This document shows, piece after piece, positions 32,780-41,570 of a stretch of DNA of 64,000 bases. Below the pieces are notes generated by a model that saw only the letters and a list, made by a program, of their open reading frames with translations, was not told the origin of the DNA and made no database searches. The DNA comes from Streptomyces alboniger (lineage in GTDB: Bacteria > Actinomycetota > Actinomycetes > Streptomycetales > Streptomycetaceae), in NCBI RefSeq assembly GCF_008704395.1, contig NZ_CP023695.1, forward strand, positions 992,001-1,056,000. The letters are read 5' to 3'. Position 1 is the first letter of the stretch; the number at the start of each line of letters is the position of its first letter. Made by a program: the position numbers and the translations under genes.

Positions 32780-34287
32780 CGTCCTGCCTCCACCTTGACG
32801 TGCTCGGCCGATGGGCGCGCGGGGGCCGGGCCCGGGGCGAGCCGGGTGACCGCCACCGTCACCGCGAGGTTGGCGGCGAGCGCGATGATGCCGCCGTTGA
32901 TCCCGTGCCACGGATCGTTCTCCGTGCCCCACAGCCCCAGCATCACCGCGAGGCCCACCAGCATCCCCGCGACGGCCGCACGCGCGGTCAGCCGGCGCCA
33001 GAACAGGGCGAGGAGCACGACGGGCACCAGCTGCGCGAGACCCTCGTACGACAGGACGGACAGCTCCACCAGGGTGTTCGGGTAGAAGAGGCTGCCCGCG
33101 AGTGCCACGAGTCCGGCGAGGACGCACACGGCCTGGGAGAGCCGCTTGGCGCGGATGTCGCGTGCCTCGGCGCGGCCGTCGGCGGCGGGAGGCCGGCGCG
33201 GGTCGGATCCGTTTCCGCCGCCCAGGACGGTGCGCCCCCAGAGCGTGCCGATGGACAGCATGAAGACGCTCATCGGCACGATGGCCGACAGTGCGCCCGC
33301 GACCCCGATGACGGCGACGACGGGCGCGGGCAGCGAGTCGGTGACGAGGCTGAACAGGGCGAGGTCGGGGTTGCCGAGGGCCGGCATCACGAAGAGGGCG
33401 GTGGCGCCGACGACCATCGGCACGAAGAGCAGCAGCTGGTACCAGGGCAGCAACAGGGCGTTGCGCCGAAGGGCGTTGGGGCTCTTGGCGCTCAGATAGC
33501 CGGCGACCGTCGTGGGGAAGACGGTGATGGTCACGGCGTTGAGGACGACGGTGCTCAGGAACCACACCGAGTCCCGTCCGCCCGACGCGTGCCCGGGGAA
33601 GGTCAGCCACTCGGGCTTCTCGGTCACCATGCGCTGCATGAGGTCGCCGACACCGCCGAGGTAGTGCGTCGGGATGTACACGGCGAGGAAGACGACGGCG
33701 AGGATCACCAGGACGTCCTTGAAGGCGCTCACCCAGGCGGAACCCCGCAGTCCGGAGACGAGGACGAACACCTCGGCCACGACGAAGGAGATGACGGCGG
33801 CCACCTTCAGGTCGACGCCGCCGTACGTCATGGCGTTGACGACGACGCCCATGCCCTGGATCTGCACCTGGATGTACGGAACGATGAAGATCGTCGCGAC
33901 GACGGCCACGAGGATTCCCACCGGCCGTGACCTGAAGCGGAATTCGGCGATGTCGGCGATCGAGATGAGCCCGTGCCGGGAGGCGTACGTCCACAGGGCG
34001 GGGCCCACGACGTAGGCGACGGCGAAGCCGACCGTCAGATACGCGACGAGGTAGAGGATCGGCGCGCCGAAGGAGTACGACCAGCCGGCCGTCCCCAGGA
34101 ACGAGAAGCTGGTGTACGTCTCACCCGCCATCAGCAGCCAGATGAACAGCACGCCGAGTCCGCGGCTGGACACGGACCACTCGGTGAGGCCCTTGGAGCG
34201 GCCGCGCGCGCTGAGCACGCCGATGGCGATGGTGGCGACCATGGCGAGCCCGAAGACGGTGGTCGCGATCGCGGCGGACCCGCTCAT
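32776..34287 (-). CDS. sodium:solute symporter family permease
   Basis: A 503-residue membrane protein with about 13 hydrophobic helices and SSF landmarks (LLMAGETYTSFSFLGTAGWSY, AVYIPTHYLGG). It resembles monocarboxylate-type permeases of the MctP group. Such pumps use sodium or protons to take up organic acids. It pairs with the small DUF3311 protein just upstream (ATGA overlap) and is followed by the acylase (ATGA overlap), so all three are translated together. Likely substrate: an N-acyl or carboxylated compound. Confidence 0.9.
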   Translation of the reverse strand: MSGSAAIATTVFGLAMVATIAIGVLSARGRSKGLTEWSVSSRGLGVLFIWLLMAGETYTSFSFLGTAGWSYSFGAPILYLVAYLTVGFAVAYVVGPALWTYASRHGLISIADIAEFRFRSRPVGILVAVVATIFIVPYIQVQIQGMGVVVNAMTYGGVDLKVAAVISFVVAEVFVLVSGLRGSAWVSAFKDVLVILAVVFLAVYIPTHYLGGVGDLMQRMVTEKPEWLTFPGHASGGRDSVWFLSTVVLNAVTITVFPTTVAGYLSAKSPNALRRNALLLPWYQLLLFVPMVVGATALFVMPALGNPDLALFSLVTDSLPAPVVAVIGVAGALSAIVPMSVFMLSIGTLWGRTVLGGGNGSDPRRPPAADGRAEARDIRAKRLSQAVCVLAGLVALAGSLFYPNTLVELSVLSYEGLAQLVPVVLLALFWRRLTARAAVAGMLVGLAVMLGLWGTENDPWHGINGGIIALAANLAVTVAVTRLAPGPAPARPSAEHVKVEAGR

Positions 34288-34607
34288 CGGCCCTCTCCCC
34301 GGGGCCGGTCGAGTGCGTCGTCGTCCGCGGGGATCGGCTCGACCGCGTTCAGCCGGTACGCCGGGTCGAGGCGGGCCGCGAGCCAGATGGCGAGCGGGCT
34401 GACGATCGTCGCGGCGATGACCCAGGCGAGCAGGAAGGGGACGCCGAGGACGCGCGGCTCGACGCGGTTGGCGACCAGCGGGGCGGCGCCGTAGAGCAGG
34501 ACGGGCACGAGCAGCAGCCACAGGGAGGGGCGGGCGGCGCCGCGGAGGCTCGGCAGGCCGTCGAGGGGGTCCGCCGGGGGCGGGCCTGGGTTCTCCGGGC
34601 GGGACAT
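34284..34607 (-). CDS. DUF3311 small membrane protein
   Basis: A 107-residue protein with two membrane helices (LWLLLVPVLLYGAAPLVANR, then LLAWVIAATIVSPLAIWLAARLD). DUF3311 proteins are regularly encoded beside sodium:solute symporters and are thought to be small partner subunits. The stop overlaps the symporter start (ATGA). GAGAAGGAG lies before its ATG. Confidence 0.87.
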   Translation of the reverse strand: MSRPENPGPPPADPLDGLPSLRGAARPSLWLLLVPVLLYGAAPLVANRVEPRVLGVPFLLAWVIAATIVSPLAIWLAARLDPAYRLNAVEPIPADDDALDRPRGEGR

Positions 34608-34650
34608 CGTGCTCCTTCTCGGTCGTGCGGTGGTGCGTGGGGCGGGGGCG

Positions 34651-35418
34651 TCACAGCGAGGGGTCGTACCGCCCGTCGACCGCTGTCCAGCCGCCGTCGA
34701 CGGTCAGGACGCTGCCGGTGACGAAGGTAGCCGCGTCGGATACGAGGTAGACCACGGCCCCCGCGATCTCCTCGGGCCGCGCCCACCGCTTCAGCGCGGA
34801 GGCCTCGGCGTACGCCGCGAACCAGGCTGGGTCGGCGGCGATCTGATCGGTCAGCGGGGTGCGGACGACGCCGGGCGCGACGGCGTTGAACCGCACCCCG
34901 CGCGGCCCCCACTCGGCGGCGGCCGTCCGCAGGAGCTGGATGAGCCCGGCCTTCGACGCGGCGTACGCGCCCTGCCCCGGTTCGACCTGGAAGGCCCGCA
35001 TGGACGCGAACCCGACGACACTCCCCCGCCCGCGTGCGGCCATGCCGGGGGCGACGGCCTGGAGGAGCGTGAGATAGGCCCGCAGGTTGAGCCCGATGAC
35101 CCGGTCGAACTCCTGGAGACTGTAATCGGCGACGCGCTTGCGGACGTTGACGCCGACGGTGACGACGAGGCCGTCCAGCGGGCCCCACGCGGCGGCCGCG
35201 TCCCGTACGGCCTCGGGGTCCAGGACGTCGAGGGGGTAGGGGGTCGCACCGGGGGCCTGCCGTGCCGTCTCCGCCGCGCCCGCCTCGTCACGGTCGGCGA
35301 CGATGACATGCGCGCCCTGCGCGGCCAGCGCGCGCACCGCCTCGCGGCCGATGCCGCTCGCGCCGCCGACGACCGCGACGCGGCGCCCGTCGAGCCGGAA
35401 CAGACTGGCGTACTCCAT
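34651..35418 (-). CDS. SDR family oxidoreductase
   Basis: A 255-residue classical SDR. It has GGASGIG at the NAD-binding turn, an acidic DRDE that favours NAD, NVRKRV near the NAG position, FASMRAF with the catalytic Ser and YAASK with Tyr and Lys. The C-terminus ends in DGGWTAVDGRYDPSL. It would oxidise an alcohol whose aldehyde the neighbouring dehydrogenase could take to an acid. It lies inside the acylase catabolic operon. Confidence 0.92.
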   Translation of the reverse strand: MEYASLFRLDGRRVAVVGGASGIGREAVRALAAQGAHVIVADRDEAGAAETARQAPGATPYPLDVLDPEAVRDAAAAWGPLDGLVVTVGVNVRKRVADYSLQEFDRVIGLNLRAYLTLLQAVAPGMAARGRGSVVGFASMRAFQVEPGQGAYAASKAGLIQLLRTAAAEWGPRGVRFNAVAPGVVRTPLTDQIAADPAWFAAYAEASALKRWARPEEIAGAVVYLVSDAATFVTGSVLTVDGGWTAVDGRYDPSL

Positions 35419-35453
35419 TGTGTCGCTGCCTCTCTCACTCGCCGGGTGTCACT

Positions 35454-35493
35454 GGTGGCGGGGGCGGGCCGGCGGTGGCGGGGGCGGGCCGGC
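35454..35493. repeat. 20-base direct repeat, two copies
   Basis: Two identical GGTGGCGGGGGCGGGCCGGC copies lie back to back in the 78-base gap between the aldehyde dehydrogenase and SDR genes. Confidence 0.8.
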
Positions 35494-35496
35494 CGG

Positions 35497-36954
35497 TCAG
35501 GGCCGGACGACCGTCATCCGCGTCACCGTCAGCTCCTCGATCGCGAAGCGCGGGCCCTCGCGGCCGATGCCCGAGGCCTTGACGCCGCCGTAGGGCGCAA
35601 TGTCACTGCGGTAGCCGGGCACTTCGTTGATCACGACGCCGCCCGCCTCCAGTTCCTCGACCGCGCGGAAGGCGGCGCCCAGGTCGCGGGTGAAGAGCGC
35701 CGCGTGCAGGCCGTAGCGGCTCGCGTTGACGACGTCGTACGCCGTCTCCAGATCGGGCACCGTGCGCAGGCAGACCACCGGGCCGAAGATCTCCTCGTCC
35801 CAGGCGGGCTCCCCGTCCGGCACGCCCGCGAGCAGCGTCGGCGTGAGGCAGCGGCCCTCCCGCGTGCCCCCGGCGACCACGCGGGCGCCCGCCGCGCGGG
35901 CCCGCCGGATCCAGTCGGCGACCCGCTCGGTGGCCGCCTCGTCGATGAGGGCGGAGACCCGGGTGGCCGGATCGCGCGGGTCGCCCACGACCACCGCCCG
36001 CAGCCGCTCGGCGATCTTCCTCTCCAAGGTCTCGGCGACCGCGTCGACGGCGACGACCCGCTGCACGGAGACGCAGGCCTGCCCGGACGCGTAGTACCCG
36101 CCGCGCACCACCGCGTCCGCCGCCGCGTCGAGATCGGCGTCCGCGGCGACGACGAGCGCGGCGTTGGAGCCCAGCTCCAGGACGACCTTGCGGGGCGCGG
36201 CGTCGCGCGCGATGCGGTGGCCGACGGCCGCGGAGCCGGTGAAGGAGACCGCGGCGACGTCCGGGTGGGTCGTGAGGGTGCGGCCCACCTCCGCCCCTCC
36301 GGTGACCAGTTGGACGGCTCCGACGGGCACGCCCGCCGCGGCGAGGCGCTCGCGGACGAGGTGGACGAGGCGCAGGGTGGCCAGGGGGGTCGCCGGGGCC
36401 GGTTTGACGATGACCGGGCAGCCCGCGGCGAGCGCGGGCGCGATCTTGTGGGAGGCCAGCAGCAGGGGGTAGTTGAAGCCCGCGATGCCGACCACGACGC
36501 CGACGGGGCGCCGCGTCCAGAATCCGAAGAGCCCCTCGCCGGACGGCTGGACGTCCAACGGCACGGTCTCGCCGTGCAGATGGCCCACCTCGTCGGCGGC
36601 GGCCTGCCAGGTGGCGACGGTCCGCAGCATCTCGATGTCGCAGTCCACGCGCGGCTTGCCGGTCTCCAGGACCAGTTGGTCCACGAGGCCCGGCAGCTCG
36701 TCGGTGAGCGCCGTCGCGACGTCGGCGAGCACCTGCCGCCGGGTGTGGGCGGGCAGCGCGCCGACCGTCCTGCGCAGCTGGGCCGCGTGCTCGACGGCCT
36801 GCCGCGCGAGCGCCGCGTCGCCGACGGGCGCGTGGGCGATCTCGCTGCCGTCGTAGGGGAAGGTGACGGCCCGGCGGCCCGGCGCGGGGACCCAGGCGTC
36901 CCCGATGGGCAGCCCGTCCAAGGGCGGGGTGTACGTCGTGGTGTACGTCGTCAC
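35497..36954 (-). CDS. NAD(P)-dependent aldehyde dehydrogenase
   Basis: A 485-residue ALDH superfamily enzyme. Catalytic Glu260 (LELGSN) and Cys294 (GQACVSVQR) are present, as is the FTGSAAVG cofactor segment and EEIFGPVVCL near the C-terminus. It oxidises an aldehyde to an acid. The GTG start at 36954 overlaps the stop of the M20 gene (GTGA). It probably acts on the product of the SDR or on a part of the amide released by the acylase. Confidence 0.92.
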   Translation of the reverse strand: MTTYTTTYTPPLDGLPIGDAWVPAPGRRAVTFPYDGSEIAHAPVGDAALARQAVEHAAQLRRTVGALPAHTRRQVLADVATALTDELPGLVDQLVLETGKPRVDCDIEMLRTVATWQAAADEVGHLHGETVPLDVQPSGEGLFGFWTRRPVGVVVGIAGFNYPLLLASHKIAPALAAGCPVIVKPAPATPLATLRLVHLVRERLAAAGVPVGAVQLVTGGAEVGRTLTTHPDVAAVSFTGSAAVGHRIARDAAPRKVVLELGSNAALVVAADADLDAAADAVVRGGYYASGQACVSVQRVVAVDAVAETLERKIAERLRAVVVGDPRDPATRVSALIDEAATERVADWIRRARAAGARVVAGGTREGRCLTPTLLAGVPDGEPAWDEEIFGPVVCLRTVPDLETAYDVVNASRYGLHAALFTRDLGAAFRAVEELEAGGVVINEVPGYRSDIAPYGGVKASGIGREGPRFAIEELTVTRMTVVRP

Positions 36955-38165
36955 CGGGCGCCCCCGGTGAGGAAGGTGCGCGCCGCGGCGGCGTACACGC
37001 GCGCGTACTCGCCGATCTCGCGCACCTCGACGTACTCGTCCTTCTGGTGCGCGATCCACTTGCCGCCGGGGCCGTAGACGACGGTGGGCAGTCCGGCGTC
37101 GCGGGTGAGGATCGTGCCGTCCGTGGTGCCGGGGACGGCGCCGAACGGTGGTGCTGCGCCGTGGACTTGGCGGTGCCCGGCCACCAGCGCGCTCACCACG
37201 GGGTGATCCTCGGCGATCTCGACGGCGGGCCGGTCGTCGACCACGGTGAGACCGACGTCCACGCCCACCGCGGCAGCCGCCTCGCACGCCGACTTCCCTA
37301 CCCGGTCGATGAGTTCGGTGTGGTCCGTCCCCGGAACGGTGCGCACGTCGACGCCGACGACGCCGTGCGCGGGGATGACGTTGAGCTGGTCGGGGTCGCC
37401 GCCGAGCAGCACGGTCGGCGTGACGGTCACGCGCCCCGCGTGCGGATGCGTGCCGTAGCGCTCCTCGGCCCAGGTCTGGACGGCGGCCAGCGCGTCGACG
37501 ACACGGGCACCCGCCACGATCGGGCTCCTGGCCTCCTGCGGCATCGCGCCGTGCGCCATGACGCCGTGCAGGTCCAGCCGCAGCCGGATGCCGCCGCGGG
37601 CGGACGTGCACACCTCGTACCCCTCGGGTTCGCACACGATGACGGCGTCCACGGACCGTGCGAGCGGCGACGCGGCGAACGCCTTCGCGCCCAGCATCAG
37701 CCCTTCCTCGTCGCACAGCACGCCCACGACGATCCGGCCGGGGAAGGGCCCGGCGAGCTGGAGGGCGCGTACGGCGTAGATCATGGCGGCGACGCCGGAC
37801 TTCATGTCGGCGGCGCCGCGGCCCCAGAGCCTGCCGTCGCGGATCAGCGCCGCGTACGGGTCGACGCTCCAGTCGGCCGGATCGCCCTCGGTGACGACGT
37901 CGATGTGCCCCTCGAACATCAGGGTCGGCCCTTCGCCACCCCCGCCCTCGACGACGGCCACGGTGTTGGGCCGGCCCGGGGCGACCTCCACGACGTCGTA
38001 CGTCCATCCGAACGCGGTGAAGAGGCGCTGGACGAGGAGCGCCGCCGGCCGCTCGACCTCGGCGGCTCCGGCGGCGTTGACGGTGCGCAGCCGCACCAGG
38101 TCCTGGGTGAAGGCGACGGCGGCATCGATGTCGACGGCGGGGACGGTGGGGGGTGCGGTGGCCAT
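36951..38165 (-). CDS. M20 family zinc amidohydrolase
   Basis: A 404-residue ArgE/DapE-like enzyme. Metal ligands and catalytic residues are visible: FEGHIDVV, GRGAADMKSG, VLCDEEG, CEPEG and the final HQKDEYV. Such enzymes remove acyl groups from amino acids or split small peptides. GGAGG lies before the ATG. It is the first gene of the minus-strand operon, facing the FadR-type regulator with an operator between them. Confidence 0.9.
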   Translation of the reverse strand: MATAPPTVPAVDIDAAVAFTQDLVRLRTVNAAGAAEVERPAALLVQRLFTAFGWTYDVVEVAPGRPNTVAVVEGGGGEGPTLMFEGHIDVVTEGDPADWSVDPYAALIRDGRLWGRGAADMKSGVAAMIYAVRALQLAGPFPGRIVVGVLCDEEGLMLGAKAFAASPLARSVDAVIVCEPEGYEVCTSARGGIRLRLDLHGVMAHGAMPQEARSPIVAGARVVDALAAVQTWAEERYGTHPHAGRVTVTPTVLLGGDPDQLNVIPAHGVVGVDVRTVPGTDHTELIDRVGKSACEAAAAVGVDVGLTVVDDRPAVEIAEDHPVVSALVAGHRQVHGAAPPFGAVPGTTDGTILTRDAGLPTVVYGPGGKWIAHQKDEYVEVREIGEYARVYAAAARTFLTGGAR

Positions 38166-38235
38166 GGAGAACCTCCAAGTCGTCCGGCTGACCGCGTGAT
38201 CGACCGCGGGCGCCGTTCGGGACGCGCCGTCCGGT

Positions 38236-38254
38236 CAGCTGGTCAGACCAGTTG
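38236..38254. promoter_or_regulatory. FadR-type operator
   Basis: CTGGTC-A-GACCAG (38239-38251) is a perfect palindrome whose core is the FadR-family pattern TGGT-NNN-ACCA; two more pairs extend it. It lies between the divergent M20 operon and the FCD regulator, 71 and 89 bases from their start codons. Confidence 0.72.
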
Positions 38255-38342
38255 AACTCCCGTACTCTGCCGCCACGTTCAGGCCCGGGTCAACCATCGG
38301 ATCCTGGGCGGCGCGTGCCGATCAGCCACCGTGGAGGGGGAC

Positions 38343-39158
38343 ATGGCCGCCGACGAGGATCTCTTCAGGCCCGTGCGGCCCGTACGTGCCTACCAGCGCG
38401 TGGCGGAGCAGATCGAGGAGCGCGTCCTCAGCGGTGAACTCCCGCCGGGGGCCCGGCTCCCCGGGGAGCGTGAGCTGGCCCAGCGCTTCGGTGTCGGGCG
38501 CTCCACGGTCCGCGAGGCGCTGCGTGTACTCCAGTCGGCGGGGCTGATCCGCTCACGTCCCGGTGACCCGCTGGGCGCGGAGGTACTCGGCGTCTCGACC
38601 GGCGGCCTGAGCCAGGCGCTCGGCCGCCTCACCCGCTCCGGTGCCTGCTCGGTCGGTGAACTCGTGCGGTTCCGCATGGTGCTGGACGCCGAGAGCAACC
38701 GTCTCGCCGCGCGCCTGCGCACCGAGGACGACCTCGTACGGATGCGGGAGCAGATCACCCGTATGGAGGCGCTGGGCGCGTCGCCCTCGGGACTGCGCGC
38801 CTTCAGCGAGGCGGACGCGCTGTTCCACCGGGCGATAGCGGAGGCGGGCGGCAACGCGCTGCTCGGGCTGTGCGCCGGTGCGGTGCACGACGCGGTCGTC
38901 GAAATCACCGAAATCACCGAGGTCACCGAGGTCACCGAGGTCACCGAGGTCACCGAGAAGCAGATCGCGGGGGCGGCGGACCCGGTCCCCTGGATGCGGC
39001 GCTCGGTCGCCCACCACCGCGAGATCCTCGCCGCGATCGAGACGAGCGACAGCGCACGGGCGGCCCGCCTCGGCCGGGCGGCCCTGCACGAGTACTACGC
39101 GGGGCATGCCGAGCCGGAGACCCGCCGGTTGCCGGCGGCGGAGGTAGCGGATGGCTGA
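38343..39158 (+). CDS. GntR/FadR-type regulator with FCD domain
   Basis: A 271-residue protein. The winged HTH is ARLPGERELAQRFGVGRSTVREALRVLQSAGLI, and the C-terminal FCD domain is all-helical with metal ligands expected in LVRFRMVLDAESNRLAA, FHRAIAEAGGN and HHREILAAIE. It probably represses the divergent catabolic operon until its ligand binds. GGAGGGGG precedes the ATG. The FCD domain contains six nine-base repeats (I/V-T-E units, 38901-38954) between two helices. Confidence 0.9.
   Translation: MAADEDLFRPVRPVRAYQRVAEQIEERVLSGELPPGARLPGERELAQRFGVGRSTVREALRVLQSAGLIRSRPGDPLGAEVLGVSTGGLSQALGRLTRSGACSVGELVRFRMVLDAESNRLAARLRTEDDLVRMREQITRMEALGASPSGLRAFSEADALFHRAIAEAGGNALLGLCAGAVHDAVVEITEITEVTEVTEVTEVTEKQIAGAADPVPWMRRSVAHHREILAAIETSDSARAARLGRAALHEYYAGHAEPETRRLPAAEVADG
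38901..38954 (+). repeat. 6 x 9-base tandem repeat within the FCD regulator gene
   Basis: Two GAAATCACC and four GAGGTCACC units encode E-I-T/E-V-T repeats inside the FCD domain. Copy-number change would alter the protein by whole codons. Confidence 0.9.
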
Positions 39159-39208
39159 GACGGGGCCGCTTCCCCTCCCAGGACCGCCCGGCCCGCCTCA
39201 GCCCCGTC
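39153..39208. terminator. overlapping inverted repeats between convergent genes
   Basis: GGCTGAG (39153-39159) can pair with CTCAGCC (39197-39203), and GACGGGGC (39159-39166) with GCCCCGTC (39201-39208). The two stems share bases, so they compete or form a pseudoknot-like fold. It may serve as a two-way terminator. Confidence 0.4.
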
Positions 39209-39734
39209 GCACCCCGAGTCGGCCCTCCAACTGCGCCAGCAACTCCCCGAGCAGGCCGCTCAGTTCGCGTTGTCCGGTGCCGTCGAGTACGGACAGGACC
39301 ACCGTCTCGTAGGCGAGTTGTTCCGGCAGGATCGCGTCGACCAGGTCGCGGCCCGCGTCCGTGAGGCGGACGTGCGCGACGCGGCGGTCGCGGGCGTCGG
39401 GGCGGCGGTCGACCAGTTCGCGCTCCTGGAGCTGCTTGAGCCGCTTGGTGACCGCGGCCCCGGAGGAGAAGGTCTCGCGGGCCAGTTCCCCGGGCGTCAG
39501 CTCGTGGCCGGTGCGGCGCAACGCGCCGAGCAGGTCGAACTCGGCGCGGGTCAGGCCCGCCCTGCGCAGCGGGGCGTCCTCGGCCTGCCGGAGGAGGGCC
39601 GCGCAGCGGTTGATGCGGCCGATCACCTCCATCGGCCCGGTGTCGATGTCGGGGCGCACCGCCTGCCACTGCCGCACCACCGCGGCCACGGTGTCCCCAC
39701 CGAGGCCCGCCACCGGACCGTTCTCTGCACTCAT
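39198..39734 (-). CDS. MarR family transcriptional regulator
   Basis: A 178-residue winged HTH protein (LTRAEFDLLGALRRTGHELT, then ELARETFSSGAAVTKRLKQLQERELVDRRPDARDRRVAHVRLT). It is translated from an ATG overlapping the FUSC stop (ATGA), so it shares the transcript of the transporter. A 22-base palindrome upstream of the FUSC gene (41549-41570) is the likely operator, giving autoregulated efflux that responds to a small molecule. Confidence 0.9.
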   Translation of the reverse strand: MSAENGPVAGLGGDTVAAVVRQWQAVRPDIDTGPMEVIGRINRCAALLRQAEDAPLRRAGLTRAEFDLLGALRRTGHELTPGELARETFSSGAAVTKRLKQLQERELVDRRPDARDRRVAHVRLTDAGRDLVDAILPEQLAYETVVLSVLDGTGQRELSGLLGELLAQLEGRLGVRRG

Positions 39735-41545
39735 GCTCGTGCGCCCTCCCAGGCGTCGGCCGCCTCCGCGCGAGGCCGCGTCCCCTGACCGTTCTCGTCA
39801 CTCCGTCGTCGGACCGTCGCCGCGAGCGTACGGTGTCCGGCGCGCTCGGCCGTGATGACCCGCTCTTCGGGCAGGGCCCCCGGCCACCATTCCCCGGCGG
39901 CCGCGTCGGCTGCGGCTCGCAGGTCGACGAGGGCCGCGGTGAGCGCGCGCCGGGCCGGTTCGACCGCGCCCGCCCCGGCGAGTCCGGCCTCGGCCCGCTC
40001 CCTGGCCCGGTCCACGGCATCGACGGCCTGTTCGATCTGGTCGACGGCCCGCCGGTTGGTGACGAGGACGGCGGCCGCGACGCCGAGCACGGCGCCGAGC
40101 AGGGTGTCGACGACGCGGTCGAGGATCAGCTCGCCGGGCTGCTGGAACCGCGCGAACTCGGTGACGAGCAGCGCCATCGGCGTCACGCACACGGTGCCGA
40201 GCCAGTAGTTGCGGCTGATCAGCGCCTCCGCGCCGAAGGCGAGCGCGAGGCAGCTCACGACGAGTTCCGCGTGGCCGAGGTGGGCGAACGGCGCGATGGC
40301 GGCGAAGGCGAGTACGCCGACGAGGTTGCCGACCACCCGCTGCACGCCCCGGTTCCAGGTGAGCGTCACGTTGGCCTGGTAGAGGGCGGCGGCGGTGACC
40401 AGGGCCCAGTAGGGGCGGCCGACGCCGAGCGCGAGCGAGCCGTATCCGGCGAGCGCGCAGCCCACGGCGGTGCGCAGCGCGATGGGCAGCAGGGGGGACC
40501 CGGGCGCGAGCCGACGCCACGGCGGCACCTTGGGCCCGGCCAGTTCGGCGGCGACGCCGAGGAGTTCGTCGCGCTCACCGGGGCGTACGCCGCCGGGGCG
40601 CGGGACGGCGCCCGTGCCGCGCAGGCCGGCCGCCCAGGCGCGCAGCGCCGCGGGGTCGGCGGTGGCGGGCGCGGCCAGGGCCTCCTCGGCGCGGATGACG
40701 AGGCGGGCCAGGGCGCGCCGGGCCTCGGCGGTCCGGGCGCCGGTGGTCCGCGCGCCGGTGGCGAGCAGCGACTGCCAGGCGGCGTGCACGGCACCGGCCG
40801 CGGCGGCACGGGCCCGCTCGACAGCAGGCGCGCGGTCCTGGTGGTCAGCGGGCCCGGAGTCCCCTCGATCGGCGGGCCCCGAGTCCCTGCGGTCAGCGGA
40901 CGCGGCCTGAGCGCTCTCGGCGTACGCCGCGACCGCGTTCAGGGCGCGTGCCGTGGCCCGGCGCTCGGGTCCGTGCGGCCGTACGACGGCGGGCGCCATG
41001 CCGACCAGCCAGGCGAGGGCCCCTCCGGCGAGGGTGAGCGCGAGGTGGCCCGGGACCTGCCCGAGGCTCTGCGGGGCGAAGAGGGTGGCCGAGCTGATGA
41101 AGGTGAGGATCAGATGGCCGGGCGGCCCGATGCGGGCCGCGTCGCACAACGCCTTCTGCGCGGCGGCGAGGACCGCGCCGACGGCGACGAGGGCCACGGC
41201 GGAACCGGTCAGCGAGGCCGTGACCAGCGCGACGGCCACGCTCGCCGACATCCCGGCGACGACCCCCGCCAGGGCGCGCGCCCGGGCGGCGTACGGGAGG
41301 TTGTGGGCGTACAGCGCGCAGAACGAACCGGCCATCGTGTACATCACGAGGTCGAGCCGCCCGAGGGCCAGCAGCGTCAGGTTCGGTATCGCGGTGGCCA
41401 CGACCACGCTGCACGCGGGCTTGAACCAGATGTCGGACGGCTTGCCCGGACGCAGCACCCCGGCGATCGGGAACCGACGCGGACGGGTGGAACGAGGGGA
41501 CGGCGGCGATGACGGGGGCGGGGGCAAGGGTGGCGTACTGCTCAT
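39731..41545 (-). CDS. FUSC family (aromatic acid exporter-like) membrane protein
   Basis: A 604-residue protein with two blocks of hydrophobic helices (about residues 40-165 and 365-485) separated by a soluble loop, as in FUSC/AaeB-type exporters. The N-terminus is a proline-rich tail. The loop holds three eight-residue repeats rich in Asp and Arg (40835-40906). The family pumps out aromatic acids or similar compounds. The ATG is at 41545, just downstream of the MarR-type palindrome; no clear binding site is visible. The MarR gene follows with an ATGA overlap. Confidence 0.85.
   Translation of the reverse strand: MSSTPPLPPPPSSPPSPRSTRPRRFPIAGVLRPGKPSDIWFKPACSVVVATAIPNLTLLALGRLDLVMYTMAGSFCALYAHNLPYAARARALAGVVAGMSASVAVALVTASLTGSAVALVAVGAVLAAAQKALCDAARIGPPGHLILTFISSATLFAPQSLGQVPGHLALTLAGGALAWLVGMAPAVVRPHGPERRATARALNAVAAYAESAQAASADRRDSGPADRGDSGPADHQDRAPAVERARAAAAGAVHAAWQSLLATGARTTGARTAEARRALARLVIRAEEALAAPATADPAALRAWAAGLRGTGAVPRPGGVRPGERDELLGVAAELAGPKVPPWRRLAPGSPLLPIALRTAVGCALAGYGSLALGVGRPYWALVTAAALYQANVTLTWNRGVQRVVGNLVGVLAFAAIAPFAHLGHAELVVSCLALAFGAEALISRNYWLGTVCVTPMALLVTEFARFQQPGELILDRVVDTLLGAVLGVAAAVLVTNRRAVDQIEQAVDAVDRARERAEAGLAGAGAVEPARRALTAALVDLRAAADAAAGEWWPGALPEERVITAERAGHRTLAATVRRRSDENGQGTRPRAEAADAWEGARA
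40835..40906 (-). repeat. 3 x 24-base repeat in the FUSC loop
   Basis: Degenerate copies at 40835-40858, 40859-40882 and 40883-40906 encode A/S-D-R-R-D-S-G-P-like octapeptides in the cytosolic loop. Confidence 0.65.
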
Positions 41546-41548
41546 GCC

Positions 41549-41570
41549 TAAAACATTAGCAAGTGTTTTA
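41549..41570 (-). promoter_or_regulatory. 22-base MarR-type operator upstream of the FUSC/MarR operon
   Basis: TAAAACA and TGTTTTA arms enclose eight bases that are also partly symmetric (9 of 11 pairs match). The palindrome lies 3 bases upstream of the FUSC ATG, so bound protein would block transcription start or the first steps. A TATATT -10-like box lies just upstream on the minus strand. Confidence 0.65.

Noticed and set aside
30446..33994. A single long frame joining acylase and permease
   Set aside because: The upstream part is out of frame with the permease; the acylase start at 32779 has a GGAGG site and overlaps the permease stop.
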